Below, piece by piece: positions 27,437-38,471 of a DNA stretch of 44,392 nucleotides. The stretch covers positions 1 to 44,392 of the forward strand of contig DASVQP010000119.1 in NCBI GenBank assembly GCA_036389135.1. Reading direction: 5' to 3'. Position 1 is the stretch's first letter, and each line of letters begins with the position of its first letter. The notes under the pieces are model-generated. The model was given only the letters and a program-made list of their open reading frames with translations. It made no database searches and had not been told where the DNA came from. This DNA is from Longimicrobium sp. (GTDB lineage Bacteria > Gemmatimonadota > Gemmatimonadetes > Longimicrobiales > Longimicrobiaceae). Made by a program: the position numbers and the translations under genes.

Positions 27437-29175
27437 GCGGGAACTCCCACGACGGCGTGGAGGACGGGCGTGAGGGCGGCGCTGAGCGGATCGTCGCCAC
27501 CCGTCATCGCTCGGAACATGGAGGCGAATCGGTGCGCCTCCGCCACCCTGCCCGCACGCGCGGCCAGCTCGAAGAGCACGGCGGCATGCCGGCCGCTCGC
27601 AACCCACACCGTGCCGGCATCCTGGAGCCACGACGCGACCGTTGCCCACGCGTCGTCCGCGGCCACCTGTCGGGTGCGCACCATCAACAGGAGCGCGTTC
27701 AGCGTCGCATTCGTCTGCCGTACCCAGCTGTCCTCCGCGGCCGTCCCCGTCGCGAGGCGGAGAGCCGCGTGTCTCAGTCGCGTGATCGCCTCCTGCGGGT
27801 CCGCACCGGAGACGAGGAAGCCGAGCAGCATCTCCTCATCAACCCCCCACCGCGACTCGCGCTCGGCGTCCCGGAGCAGGATCAGCGCGGCGTCGCGCAA
27901 CCCCAGCCCGACGAGCCTGTGCGCGACGGCGTGCAGCCCGAGGCGCGGATGCGCGCGCGCGACCGGCGGCGCCGCGGCGCCTGCGCGTTCGTCATCCAGC
28001 CGCGAGAGGTGGAACCCGACACGCTGAACCGGTTCCTCGACCACTGTATCCGCTTCGTCGGTTCCACCCCAGACCACGGCCAAACGCAGGCCGGGCCAGC
28101 GCCGAACCTGATCCAGCACGTTAAGGACGCTCTCCCGGTCCGTCGCATCACCGGCTCCGCAGACCTCGGCGGACACCACGGCTGCGCCGGCCGCACGCGC
28201 ATCCACGGAGACGGTCGCCAGAGCGTCAGGGCGCCATGCAACGAGGCGCCCCGCCCTTCCGCGCACCTCCAGGTAGCCAAGCCCCTCCAGGAGTGTCGTT
28301 CCATCCGGAAGGAGGATCGCCTCCGCATCGGCCGCGTCGGGCGCACCGATCCAGATCGCCGTAACCTGCGGCCAGGGAAGCCCCGCATGAGCCGCGTCCG
28401 GCCCGAGCGGACCCACGCGGACCACGGTGCACGGCCCGGCAGCGTCGGCCCACACGTCGGTCTCACGCAGGCTTTCCCACGACCCCGTGTCCGTAACGAG
28501 CACGAGGGTCCGCCCCGCCTGGTGAAGGTCGCCAGCCATGCGTGACAACGGCTCAGGGCCCACCGCCGCACTGGCCGTCCAGACCGCGACGAGTGCCTGC
28601 TCGCCCGTGCCCGCGTCTTCGGAACCGCTCGCCGCGCGGGCGCTCACGCCCGATGACTCGAGCAGGAGGAGCGCGTGGTCCGCGTGCAGGTGAAGCGACT
28701 CGCGCGGGGCGATGACGACCAGCGCCCCCCGCCCCTCTTTCGCGGCGCGGTCCACGCTGCCGCCCAGCCACGCTGACTCGCGTGCCAGGCCGCCGGCATC
28801 CACCTCGATCACGAGGTTGCCCGGCGCCCGGACGGCGTCCCGCACGCCCGGCGGCAGGTCCCCAGCCGCAGACGGACCCCACGCGATGAGCTGCACCTGG
28901 TCGGGCAGCTCCCGCAGCGCGGCAGGGATCTCTTCGCTGTCACAAACAAGGAGGGCTGGGCCGCGCGGGGCGGCATGGGGGGTCCACGTCCCGCAGCCGA
29001 TACCGAAAGCAGCCGCCGCCTCGGCGGCCGCTCGGTTCAGCGCGTCGGCGCGCGCCAGGGGGCCCACGTAGACCAGCGGATACAGAGCACCGGGTGCAGC
29101 CGCGAGCGCCTCCGCGGCGGCAACGAGCGCGAGCCTGACCTGCTCATCGAGCAGGCTCAATGGGGGTCCGAGCAT
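27433..29175 (-). CDS. Large hypothetical cytoplasmic protein, first gene of pilus-associated operon
   Basis: This is a 580-aa protein without signal peptide or TM. The first about 380 residues alternate beta and alpha with short hydrophobic strands (LYPLVYVGP, ALLVCDS, ALVVIAP, TLVLVTDTG, AIWIGAP), like a repeated Rossmann-type or degenerate nucleotide-binding fold, but I see no Walker or actin-type phosphate loop. Residues 400-580 are helical, TPR-like. No Shine-Dalgarno sequence is seen before the ATG at 29175. It is followed by six overlapping genes. A cytoplasmic platform role analogous to PilM/GspL is a guess. Confidence 0.65.
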   Translation of the reverse strand: MLGPPLSLLDEQVRLALVAAAEALAAAPGALYPLVYVGPLARADALNRAAAEAAAAFGIGCGTWTPHAAPRGPALLVCDSEEIPAALRELPDQVQLIAWGPSAAGDLPPGVRDAVRAPGNLVIEVDAGGLARESAWLGGSVDRAAKEGRGALVVIAPRESLHLHADHALLLLESSGVSARAASGSEDAGTGEQALVAVWTASAAVGPEPLSRMAGDLHQAGRTLVLVTDTGSWESLRETDVWADAAGPCTVVRVGPLGPDAAHAGLPWPQVTAIWIGAPDAADAEAILLPDGTTLLEGLGYLEVRGRAGRLVAWRPDALATVSVDARAAGAAVVSAEVCGAGDATDRESVLNVLDQVRRWPGLRLAVVWGGTDEADTVVEEPVQRVGFHLSRLDDERAGAAAPPVARAHPRLGLHAVAHRLVGLGLRDAALILLRDAERESRWGVDEEMLLGFLVSGADPQEAITRLRHAALRLATGTAAEDSWVRQTNATLNALLLMVRTRQVAADDAWATVASWLQDAGTVWVASGRHAAVLFELAARAGRVAEAHRFASMFRAMTGGDDPLSAALTPVLHAVVGVPA

Positions 29176-29308
29176 TCGAGGGAAGCGTCGCGTTCCGGGA
29201 AGGGTTCACGATTTCGGGCGGAGGGCAGCGGCGGGCCGACAACCGTCCAACCGGCAGGGAGGTATCAGCATTCGCAGAGCTGCTCCCTCCTCCGCAACGA
29301 CGAAGCGA

Positions 29309-30253
29309 ATGCACACGGATACCCCGCACTCCCCTGGAGCGCCGAGCATCACCTCCGCGCGGCGCTCCATCCGAGAGGCCATCCGCGCGATCGACTCGCG
29401 CTGGCGCACGGCCCCGTCAGACCTGTCGCCCGGTGACGCCCGCGACCGCCTCCTCGAGCCCCTGGTCACCTGCGCCGGCCGCGTGGCCGAGCCGGGAGCA
29501 ATTGCCCACATGCACGGCGTCGGCATGATCGCCGAGGCCATCGCACTGGCTGCCGGATGGACGCAGGAAGACGCGGGCGAGCTGCGGATCCATGCCGCGC
29601 TCCACGACGTCGGGAAGCTCGGAATCAGCGCCGCCATCCTCACGAAGCCGGGTCCGCTCACCTTCAGGGAGAGGCAGACCGTCGAGCGCCACCCGGCCAT
29701 CGGGCGGCGGCTCCTTGCCGGCACATCCACTCCCCTGCTGCAGGTGGCCGCGCGGGTCGCTGGTGAGCATCACGAGTGCTGGGATGGGAGCGGCTATCCG
29801 GGTGGGCTGGCGGGAGACTCGATTCACCCGTTCGCCCGCGTGATCGCCATCGCCGACGTCTTCGACGCGCTCACCTCCGCACGGCCGTACCGGGGCCCAC
29901 TGTCGGAGAACGCCGCATTTCAGATCATGGAGCGGGGACGCGGGACGCAGTTCGATCCCGTCCTCTTCGACGCTTTTGCTTCCGTCCATTTCGCGGGGGA
30001 TCCTGCGATTCGCCTCGGACCCCGCGTATCGCGACGGGTTCGAGGAGGCGCTCGGGCGGATGACCCGGTACGAGCAGCTGATCCGCCAGACCCTGAGACG
30101 GCATGGGCTCCCGGAGGAGCTGCTATATCTGGTGATGGTGGAGAGCGAGTTCCGCGAGAGCGCGGTCAGCCACGCCGGCGCGACCGGCATGTGGCAGTTC
30201 ATGGCACCGACGGGCCGCCTCTACGACCTGGAGGTATCCGAGTACGTGGATGA
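29309..30253 (+). CDS. HD-GYP domain protein (c-di-GMP phosphodiesterase-like)
   Basis: HD-GYP proteins hydrolyse cyclic di-GMP. Residues 60-225 carry the signature: HMHGVG (H67/H69), HDVGK at 99-103, [15 protein letters not shown] (HHE 154-156, GYP 162-164) and [15 protein letters not shown] at about 181-195. All metal-site residues are present. No sensor domain precedes it beyond about 55 residues. The open frame runs to 30253, but beyond about residue 228 its codons are shadow sequence of the lytic transglycosylase read in another frame. The genuine C-terminus is therefore unclear, and a frameshift near the GGGGG run (29994-29998) is likely. It is divergent from the seven-gene pilus operon and upstream of pilB, so it may tie pilus activity to c-di-GMP. 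Confidence 0.85.
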   Translation: MHTDTPHSPGAPSITSARRSIREAIRAIDSRWRTAPSDLSPGDARDRLLEPLVTCAGRVAEPGAIAHMHGVGMIAEAIALAAGWTQEDAGELRIHAALHDVGKLGISAAILTKPGPLTFRERQTVERHPAIGRRLLAGTSTPLLQVAARVAGEHHECWDGSGYPGGLAGDSIHPFARVIAIADVFDALTSARPYRGPLSENAAFQIMERGRGTQFDPVLFDAFASVHFAGDPAIRLGPRVSRRVRGGARADDPVRAADPPDPETAWAPGGAAISGDGGERVPRERGQPRRRDRHVAVHGTDGPPLRPGGIRVRG

Positions 30254-30740
30254 GCGCCGCGACCCGATCCGCTCCACCGTCGCGGCAGCCGAGCACCTTC
30301 GCGATCTCCACGCCGAGTTCGGGAGCTGGCATCTCGCGCTGGCCGCCTACAACGCCGGCTCCGGCCGCGTGGCGCGGGCGGTCGGACGGCGCGCCGGGGG
30401 GCGCCGCGGCGACGAGCGGCTGTACTGGCAGATCCGAGCGCATCCTCCCGCGTGAAACCCAGCGATACGTCCCGCTCTACCTCGCCGCCGCGGAGATCGC
30501 GCGGAGACCCCGTGCGTTCGGGCTCAACCCGCGTCCACATCCCGTGCTCGCATTTGACGAGGTGTGGATTCCCGGTGGCGTGAGACTGGATTCGGTTGCG
30601 CGCTCCATCGGGGTGGCGACCGCCTCCGTCCAGCACCTGAACCCCCACCTCGTGCGCGGCATGACCCCACCCGGCCGCCGCTGGCCGGTGCGCATTCCGC
30701 CGAGCCTGAACGCCTCGGCCACCCTTGAAAACTCAGGACG

Positions 30741-30744
<4 letters not shown>
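29976..30744 (+). pseudogene. Lytic transglycosylase (MltD/Slt-like), frameshifted
   Basis: Two frames together encode a membrane-bound-type lytic murein transglycosylase. 29976-30455 has the start ...[20 protein letters not shown] then YLVMVESEF, with catalytic Glu in VESEF, then [14 protein letters not shown] and [10 protein letters not shown], all family hallmarks. At about 30437 the expected continuation ([17 protein letters not shown]) is in a different frame, which runs on to 30744 with a LysM-like tail (SVARSIGVATASVQHLNPHL). No signal peptide is found; the start merges with the HD-GYP frame near a GGGGG run. There are thus two frame breaks in 450 nt, meaning either a pseudogene or sequence errors. 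The stop overlaps the pilB start. Such enzymes open peptidoglycan for pili. Confidence 0.75.
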
Positions 30745-32507
<1,763 letters not shown>

Positions 32508-32514
32508 GGCATCC

Positions 32515-33678
32515 ATGAGCTTTTCGTACGATACCACGATTCCCGGGTCGGCGGCCGGGAGAAGCACGGCTCCGCCGGATGGCGAGGGACGGAACGTTTT
32601 CCGTGTCCGGCGTTGGGTCGCCCACCTTCGCGGCCCGGCCCCCGGCAAGGAGCTGCCCGATTTCACGCGCCAGCTGGCGACGCTGCTGAAGGCAGGCAGC
32701 AATGCGCCCGAGGCACTCGAAACGCTCGTCCCCGACATCGAGTCCCCCGCCCTCCGCGACGCGGTGGAGGCGCTTGAACTCGCGACCAAGCGCGGACTGC
32801 CGCTCAACAAGGCGATGCGCGCACACCCGCGCATCTTCGATCGCGTCTACACCGAGATCATCGCCGCGGGGGAGCACGCGGGCACCCTGGAGCGCATGCT
32901 CGACCCGCTCGCCACGGGTCTCGTCACGGCCGAGAAGATCCGCAGCAAGGTAGCCCGCGCGATGATCCAGCCGATGTTCACGCTCGGGGCGACGTTCATG
33001 GGTGGCTGGTACATGATCCAGACGGTGGTGCCCACGTTCGCCGGCATCTACGAGCGGGAGGGGGTTGAGCTGCCGATCGTGACCCGGGTGCTGATTGCGC
33101 TGGGCAACGTGGCATCGGCGGCGGGGGACGGAGCGTTCTTCGCAGCGGGGATCGGCCTCCTCCTTCTGCCGAAGATACTCTCCCTGCCGGCGGTCCGTGA
33201 CGTGAAGGACCGCCTCCTCCTCCGTATTCCCATCATCGGCCCCCTGCAGAAGCTCAGCTCGGTTTCGCGCTTCATGCGCTTTTTCGCGATGCTCCTCTCC
33301 ACCAAGTCGATCCACGAAGCTGAGGCGATCCAGCTTGCCGCGCAGACCGCTCCCAACAGCGCCGTCGCCGCACGGCTCTCGGCGGCCGCCCAGGATGTGG
33401 CGGCGGGAACCAAGAAGGTGTCCGGCGCACTGGAGAGGACCGGCGTGATCCCGCGGATCTACATCCAGATCCTGCGGACGGGCGAGAAGACCGGTGAGGT
33501 TCCGGAGCTGGCTGCGTACGCGGCCGAGCGGCTGGAGGAGAAGGTGATGTCGCAGGTCGAGAAGGCGCAGGAAGCGCTCATCCCGCTAGTCATGTTCATC
33601 GTGATCGGTATGGTGGCTTTGATGATGATCGGGCTGTACGGGCCGATGGCGGGTTTGTACAAGGTCCTGCTACACTAG
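32515..33678 (+). CDS. pilC: Inner-membrane platform protein PilC/GspF
   Basis: This is a 387-aa polytopic protein of the T2SSF family that sits under the filament and is turned by PilB/PilT. Two T2SSF domains are visible: about 48-170 (FTRQLATLLKAGSNAPEALE ... IIAAGEHAGTLE) and about 250-375 (FMRFFAMLLSTKSIHEAEAI ... ILRTGEKTGEVPE). TM helices are at about 152-173, 205-222 and 355-378. It starts 7 nt after pilB, at ATG 32515. The frame continues upstream into pilB but has no good start there. It is complete; the IS4 fossil begins 23 nt after its stop. Confidence 0.93.
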   Translation: MSFSYDTTIPGSAAGRSTAPPDGEGRNVFRVRRWVAHLRGPAPGKELPDFTRQLATLLKAGSNAPEALETLVPDIESPALRDAVEALELATKRGLPLNKAMRAHPRIFDRVYTEIIAAGEHAGTLERMLDPLATGLVTAEKIRSKVARAMIQPMFTLGATFMGGWYMIQTVVPTFAGIYEREGVELPIVTRVLIALGNVASAAGDGAFFAAGIGLLLLPKILSLPAVRDVKDRLLLRIPIIGPLQKLSSVSRFMRFFAMLLSTKSIHEAEAIQLAAQTAPNSAVAARLSAAAQDVAAGTKKVSGALERTGVIPRIYIQILRTGEKTGEVPELAAYAAERLEEKVMSQVEKAQEALIPLVMFIVIGMVALMMIGLYGPMAGLYKVLLH

Positions 33679-34651
33679 GCGCTAAAGGGCACTGCTGTCG
33701 GTTAGAAGTCGAAGAGCTGCAACTGGCTATGAAAGGGGGGGTGGTCTCCTGTGTAATTCGCGGACTCGAGGGCTTGTTCTAGCGCGTTTCTTTCGAAGAG
33801 AGAGACGCTGAGAATCTGTAATAAAGTGTAGAGATCGAGGCGGGTGCCGAGCCTTTTCCGCACAATCGCGACGAGGACGTATGTCGACAGGACGATCCAG
33901 ATCTGCGTGCGCACGGCGTTGGGCTGCGGCCGTAGAAGACCTTGATGCGCAGGTGAAGAAGGAGCCCGAGTTCAAATCGGCGTGTGCGAGATTCAGCCGT
34001 AAGTGCTTGCGCCGCACTGCGTTATGGAATCGTCTACTTACGTTAACCGGACAGTAGTGCGGCGGGGCCAGCTACGGTTACGCGGAGTTCGCGGTTGACG
34101 ACGCCCCCTATCGGGTGCTTATGGCGGCAGTCATTCAGGAGTGCTGACTGCCTCATGCCGCTAGACGATGCTTCCGGTCGGCGGCTTCTGCCACGGCGCC
34201 CGCCTCGCGTCCCCAGAGCATCACCTGGGCCGCTCTATGAGGCGCTGCGCCGCGTACCGCACGTGCGTTACGTGAATTTTGGCCGGCACGATTAGCCATG
34301 GCGCCGCCCGCCCGCCGCACTGGCGCGCCGCCTGGGGTGGCCCAGACCCACCAGATAGCGGCGCCACGAGGGGCTCAGGGAGGAAAGATTCGAGCGCATC
34401 AAGCCTGCCGAGCGCCCGAAGGTTCGGGTGACCGTAAGGAAAGTCGGACGATCACCCGCCTCCGAGCGCTCCACGTCCGGGCGCTCAGACCTGCACTCGC
34501 CGCGAGATCGGTGATCGTACGGTTCTGCCGCAGCCGATATCGCTTCAACCGTTAACGCCCTGTTGGCTCTGCAATCCGACATCTATGATGCCTTGCACCT
34601 GAGAGCCAGCGGCGGCACAACTTTCCCGTGTTGCGCTCCCGTCCTCCCGGC
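33679..34651. other. IS remnant and unassigned DNA at edge of accessory island
   Basis: The left third holds an IS4-family transposase tail (listed separately). From about 34020 to 34651 I see no gene. A 66-codon plus frame at 34095-34295 ends in a protein-like stretch (ALRRVPHVRYVNFGRHD), but it has no supported start or family. The stretch separates pilC from the CoiA-like gene and looks like degraded mobile DNA. Confidence 0.4.
33702..33990 (-). pseudogene. IS4-family transposase C-terminal fragment (frameshifted)
   Basis: On the minus strand, LLLHLRIKVFYGRS is followed, one frame over, by RTQIWIVLSTYVLVAIVRKR and LDLYTLLQILSVSLFE. This is the conserved C-terminal end of IS4-family DDE transposases (the family reads ...FYG-S-NAVKTQIW-...-LQILSV-LFE). 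The frameshift lies at about 33925. The catalytic DDE core is missing. A diverged second copy of the same tail lies near 44.1 kb. Confidence 0.75.
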
Positions 34652-37420
34652 TCAATCGTCGCTCTCGAAGATCACTTGCCAGTGCGCGAGTTCCTTGAGG
34701 CGTGAGTAGATTCTGAAGCCCGTACGCACGTCCCAACCAGGCACCTCCGGCGTGGCGGCCGGCGGGTTCCGGATGACGTCCGCCGCGCACCACCCGGCGT
34801 CGCTTATCTTGATGGTGCGGGCACCGCGGACCGCCTCCAATGTTCCGTACTCGTTCAAAGCCAAGTAGGTATGTCGCCCTGCGGACCTCATGCGCTCTAG
34901 CACCGGACACGTGTCGATCAGGCCACCGCGGAGCTCTGGGACGGAGGTGAGTTCCCACTCCGCACGACCCTCAGCCAAGTGCCCCACCAGCGGCACGTCC
35001 CAGCGCTCATCGCGCCGGCCTGCGCTCAGGCAGACCAGCGCGCGGCTGTACCCCGACGGGGCGAACAGCGTAGGGCCCTGCTCCGCAGGCGGCATCTCCC
35101 CTGCCCGTGCGATTTGGCATTCCGCCCACACCGTGGCATCGGGTAGGCGATGAAGCGCCTCGATCCGTTTCACCGGCAGGGACATGGGTGTGTTTGCGCT
35201 CCGGCCGACGAGCAGGACAGAGACGTCTTTGCCCACATTCTCGAGGAACCATGAGGGGAAGACATCCACTCGCTGCCGCCCCGGCGGGAAGCGGTATGCA
35301 TCGGGTCGCAATGGTTTCTGGTCCACCAGATCCTTTGGATACTCGCACACGGAGCGGACGAACTCGGCAAGCGGCACCTGCATACCGTTCTGCACCATGA
35401 CCTGCAGGGTGCCGTCCGCTACACGCGCCACAGGGCACGTGTAGCCCACCCCTACTCTCTCCCGCATGCGCTCCGCTTCGTCGATGCTGCACAGCCAGTA
35501 GGGATGCCTCGGCATCCGCTGGTCGCGCTCCAGCTCAAGCAGGCGTCCCGTCACATCGTCGGCGGAGGGCGGGACGGCGAAAGCGATCCCGTACTCGGAG
35601 TAGCCAGGGTTGTGATCGATCACACGGTCGATCCAGTCGCCCGCCCGCTCCGAATAGCCGTCGCGGCGGGTCACCTTCCACGCGCCGTCCAGCATGTCCC
35701 ACGCGGTGAGCCGTGCGATCCCCCGATCCAGTTCGGCGAGGATTTCCCCCCGTGACGGCGAACTCGTGATCTCCTGCCGCAGAGTCGGCCTGCCGAACAG
35801 GCGCGAGGCAGGCATGTAGGGCTCAGCCGCATAGTCGAACGCCTCACGGAGCGAATGCGGCCCCTGGAGATAGATGAGGAGATCGTCTCCGCCCCTGTCC
35901 TGGAGCACGTCGTGCATCCCAGTGAGCACGGCAGACCAATCTGTCTCTCCCGGCGCGTCCACTGCCGGCGCCTCGTGCCTCGCGACCTTGACCCAGCCCA
36001 GGAGCGACTCGGTAAAGGCGTCCACTACGATCTCGTCCCCACTGCGCGAGGTCGTGAGCCACAACTGACCACGGATGCTGTGGAAGCGAACCGGCCAGTC
36101 TTCGGTGGGCAGGTCGCACCAGTCAGCATCACAGCCGTGGATCGGGTGGAACACCGCGTCCTCGTGCGCAGCGGCGTCGTACGGCCAGCGCAGATCGGAC
36201 GTGTTGGGCGCCGTGCGGGGCAACTCCCCCGGCCGTTCCGGACGCAGACGTCCTGGGTACCGGACCTCCTCCAGAGGGCGGAGGAATCCGCCCGGTGCCG
36301 CCCAGTCCATCGGGCTCTCCATCGTGACCCCGCTCCCCGCATCCAGCAGATTCTCGGGACGCAGAGCGTAATCGACGGCCGCCTTCGCAGCCTCCTCGTC
36401 GTCGCACCATACGCGAGGTGAGAGCACCTCCTGCGAGGTCGCATCCGCAAGCCAGACGTCGGCCGGCCAAGTTCCAGTGCTCCGCATCGCGAGCACCGGC
36501 ACAAGTCGGCTGTCCCACCGGGTCCCGCCTCCGTAGTACGGATCGCCTTGGGTCCAGCCCGAGAGCCGCACCGCGCGTCCGCGCCACGGTGTCCCCTTTG
36601 CCTCATCCTGGCGGCGCATCCGCTCCCACTCTGCGCGGTGGAACGGGCATCGCCACGGCAACGGCGCCTCACGGTCAGTCCTCCGAACGAGAAGCGGAGC
36701 TCCGGCTACCCACGGCAAACCAGTACCCGGTTCCGGAATCACGTCACGAGCGCGGACCTCAACCCACGGTACGCCGAGCGTGCGCAACGTCTCAATCTTC
36801 GCGTGATCTACCTCGTGCGTGACGTACACCTCGATCGCACCAATCGGACAGCCCTGCCTCAGCAGGATCACGTCCGCTCGGACAGAGGGCAGGTCGTACT
36901 CGACGAGGACGTCGTCCCAGCCGTGGAGCCAGTCCATGGTCTCCGGGATGTCGCAGTGGCTCGTACGCCCCCGCCGCGGGGCGCCCGCGCATACCTTCCG
37001 GATCCGCAGCCGCCCGGCGTTGCGGAGCGCCTCGGCGATCAGCAGCTTGGTGTTAAGGTGGAGCGCGCTCTCGGGCGCCCCGGCGGGACATGAGGAGGTA
37101 TCGCTGGAGTGCGCGTAGTGGGGGCGGAGGACCTCGCCGCATTTCGTCACCACGCGCGCGCAGCAGACGGGGCAGAACGCCTCGGGGCGTGCGGCGGGTG
37201 GGACGCCGACCCACCGGCTCACGGGCTCAAGTTCGTAAATCCGGCCCTCCGGCCCGTCCAGGTCGGGAAGGAGGTGCTTGCCGTCTCGCCGGAAGCGGTG
37301 GCGAAGGTCCGCGGCCGACGGGATCAGCTCTCCGGAGTCCGGACGTAGGGTGAAGACCCACTCGGGATGCACGGCGTTCTGCACCGCCGGAGACGGATCC
37401 TTCGCGTGGAAACGGTGCAT
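34652..37420 (-). CDS. CoiA-like competence/nuclease-domain protein, unusually long
   Basis: This is a 922-aa protein. The N-terminal about 215 residues match the CoiA-type layout: a zinc-ribbon-like CPVCCARV at 83-90, HYAH at 101-104, C111, then ES118...H121...K125. A restriction-fold core follows with RADVIL (D183) and AIEVYV (E197). CoiA proteins are linked to natural transformation and DNA uptake. The remaining 700 residues are not recognised; they are mixed alpha/beta with many Trp and may specify a target. The Lys of D...E-x-K is replaced by Tyr, as CoiA relatives often vary there. The ATG at 37420 has a weak GGGAG upstream. It stands alone and is divergent from the HEPN gene. Confidence 0.6.
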   Translation of the reverse strand: MHRFHAKDPSPAVQNAVHPEWVFTLRPDSGELIPSAADLRHRFRRDGKHLLPDLDGPEGRIYELEPVSRWVGVPPAARPEAFCPVCCARVVTKCGEVLRPHYAHSSDTSSCPAGAPESALHLNTKLLIAEALRNAGRLRIRKVCAGAPRRGRTSHCDIPETMDWLHGWDDVLVEYDLPSVRADVILLRQGCPIGAIEVYVTHEVDHAKIETLRTLGVPWVEVRARDVIPEPGTGLPWVAGAPLLVRRTDREAPLPWRCPFHRAEWERMRRQDEAKGTPWRGRAVRLSGWTQGDPYYGGGTRWDSRLVPVLAMRSTGTWPADVWLADATSQEVLSPRVWCDDEEAAKAAVDYALRPENLLDAGSGVTMESPMDWAAPGGFLRPLEEVRYPGRLRPERPGELPRTAPNTSDLRWPYDAAAHEDAVFHPIHGCDADWCDLPTEDWPVRFHSIRGQLWLTTSRSGDEIVVDAFTESLLGWVKVARHEAPAVDAPGETDWSAVLTGMHDVLQDRGGDDLLIYLQGPHSLREAFDYAAEPYMPASRLFGRPTLRQEITSSPSRGEILAELDRGIARLTAWDMLDGAWKVTRRDGYSERAGDWIDRVIDHNPGYSEYGIAFAVPPSADDVTGRLLELERDQRMPRHPYWLCSIDEAERMRERVGVGYTCPVARVADGTLQVMVQNGMQVPLAEFVRSVCEYPKDLVDQKPLRPDAYRFPPGRQRVDVFPSWFLENVGKDVSVLLVGRSANTPMSLPVKRIEALHRLPDATVWAECQIARAGEMPPAEQGPTLFAPSGYSRALVCLSAGRRDERWDVPLVGHLAEGRAEWELTSVPELRGGLIDTCPVLERMRSAGRHTYLALNEYGTLEAVRGARTIKISDAGWCAADVIRNPPAATPEVPGWDVRTGFRIYSRLKELAHWQVIFESDD

Positions 37421-37727
37421 GCGGACGTGAATCTCCCGGGCGGGGGTGGAGGAGATGCATCTGGTACCCGCAGTTCCCTGTTCCGGTTCGGCTCGCGGCG
37501 GCGGTGGGCAGCCGTTGGATCACGTCATCGAAACCCTGCGGGACCGACACCCAACGGCTCGCCCCCTGGTTCCGAACTGGGGTAATGGGTCCGGCCAGAA
37601 AGCGGTACTGGTAATAGATCCACGTGCAACCCCGTGTTTGCACGCTTTCGACGCGGCCACTATCGTGGCAGTTTAGGTGTTAGGCCTCTAACCCACACAT
37701 GCTCTAGCCTCCAGCGTCAGCCCGACT
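37421..37727. promoter_or_regulatory. Divergent promoter region of CoiA-like and HEPN genes
   Basis: About 300 bases lie between the divergent starts. I see no gene. A short palindrome GTTAGgcctCTAAC (37679-37692) lies about 35 nt before the HEPN start and could be an operator, though with 5-bp arms it is weak. No promoter boxes are assigned. Confidence 0.3.
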
Positions 37728-38234
37728 ATGGCCCGTCCCGCCTTCAACACGCGCGACCGAGCAGCCCTCGCGGAACGTCTCTTCCAACGCGGCGTTCCCC
37801 GCGCTCGCGAGTTCCAGCAAGCGTGGACCAGCTTCAACACCTGCTACAACACCGCCGGCAGCGGTGGTTCTGAGCGTGACCGCGTCTTGCGTGGCATCAG
37901 GCGCTATGTGAACGACGCTGATGCCGCGGCACTTCTGCCCCAACTCGACGCGAGCATCCGGTACTTCTCACATCTTCCCCCGGGGGACACTCGGCGGTCC
38001 GCGAATGACCCGAGCTTCCGGCAGACTGCAACTGAGGACCTCCAAATCGTCAACGACCCGGCATCCGCTCCAGCCGAGCGGCTTGCACGTTTGATGGGCG
38101 TGATCTACCAGATCAGGTGCAATCTTGCCCACGGCGACAAGGATCCAGACGTGCTCCGTGACCGGGAACTGGTGCACCACTCCGTAGAGGTCATCAACCA
38201 GGTCGTTCCGCTCGTCATCCGATCCATGCGGTAA
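37728..38234 (+). CDS. HEPN-like domain protein (putative RNase)
   Basis: This is a 168-aa helical protein. HEPN domains are often metal-independent RNases in toxin-antitoxin and abortive-infection systems, with the signature R-x4-6-H. Here IYQIRCNLAHGDKD carries R130-x4-H135 with the usual N and L/A context in a C-terminal helix. No signal peptide. There is no clear Shine-Dalgarno sequence before the ATG at 37728; the message may be leaderless or have a weak start. No antitoxin-like partner is adjacent; the next gene is convergent. It ends before a strong terminator hairpin. Confidence 0.65.
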   Translation: MARPAFNTRDRAALAERLFQRGVPRAREFQQAWTSFNTCYNTAGSGGSERDRVLRGIRRYVNDADAAALLPQLDASIRYFSHLPPGDTRRSANDPSFRQTATEDLQIVNDPASAPAERLARLMGVIYQIRCNLAHGDKDPDVLRDRELVHHSVEVINQVVPLVIRSMR

Positions 38235-38298
38235 TCCAAGACCTGTGACGAGCTTCGATCTGGGCTCTGGAGTTCCTGGTGGAGTAGTGAAACGGGCT

Positions 38299-38340
38299 GA
38301 AGGGGCACAGCGTATAATCCGCTGTGCCCCTTCGTGTTTC
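38299..38340 (+). terminator. Strong hairpin terminator after HEPN gene
   Basis: A 14-bp perfect stem (38299-38312 GAAGGGGCACAGCG with 38320-38333) has a 7-nt loop and is followed by GTGTTTCTC. It lies 65 nt after the stop of the plus-strand HEPN gene, between convergent genes. On the minus strand the flank is TTTCAC-like, so it may serve both directions. Confidence 0.75.
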
Positions 38341-38471
38341 TCAAATCTTCTGTTTCCGTCCGCGGGTCGAAGTGTAAGAGTATGAACCTTCGGTAGTGGG
38401 TTAAGATCTGACGGATCTACCTCAAGCTTCAACGAAGACATTCGTAAGATGCCTGCTCAAACGTCATGAGT

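Noticed and set aside
34095-34295. 66-codon plus frame in the IS/accessory junction
   Set aside because: No RBS or family; only its last 17 residues look protein-like.
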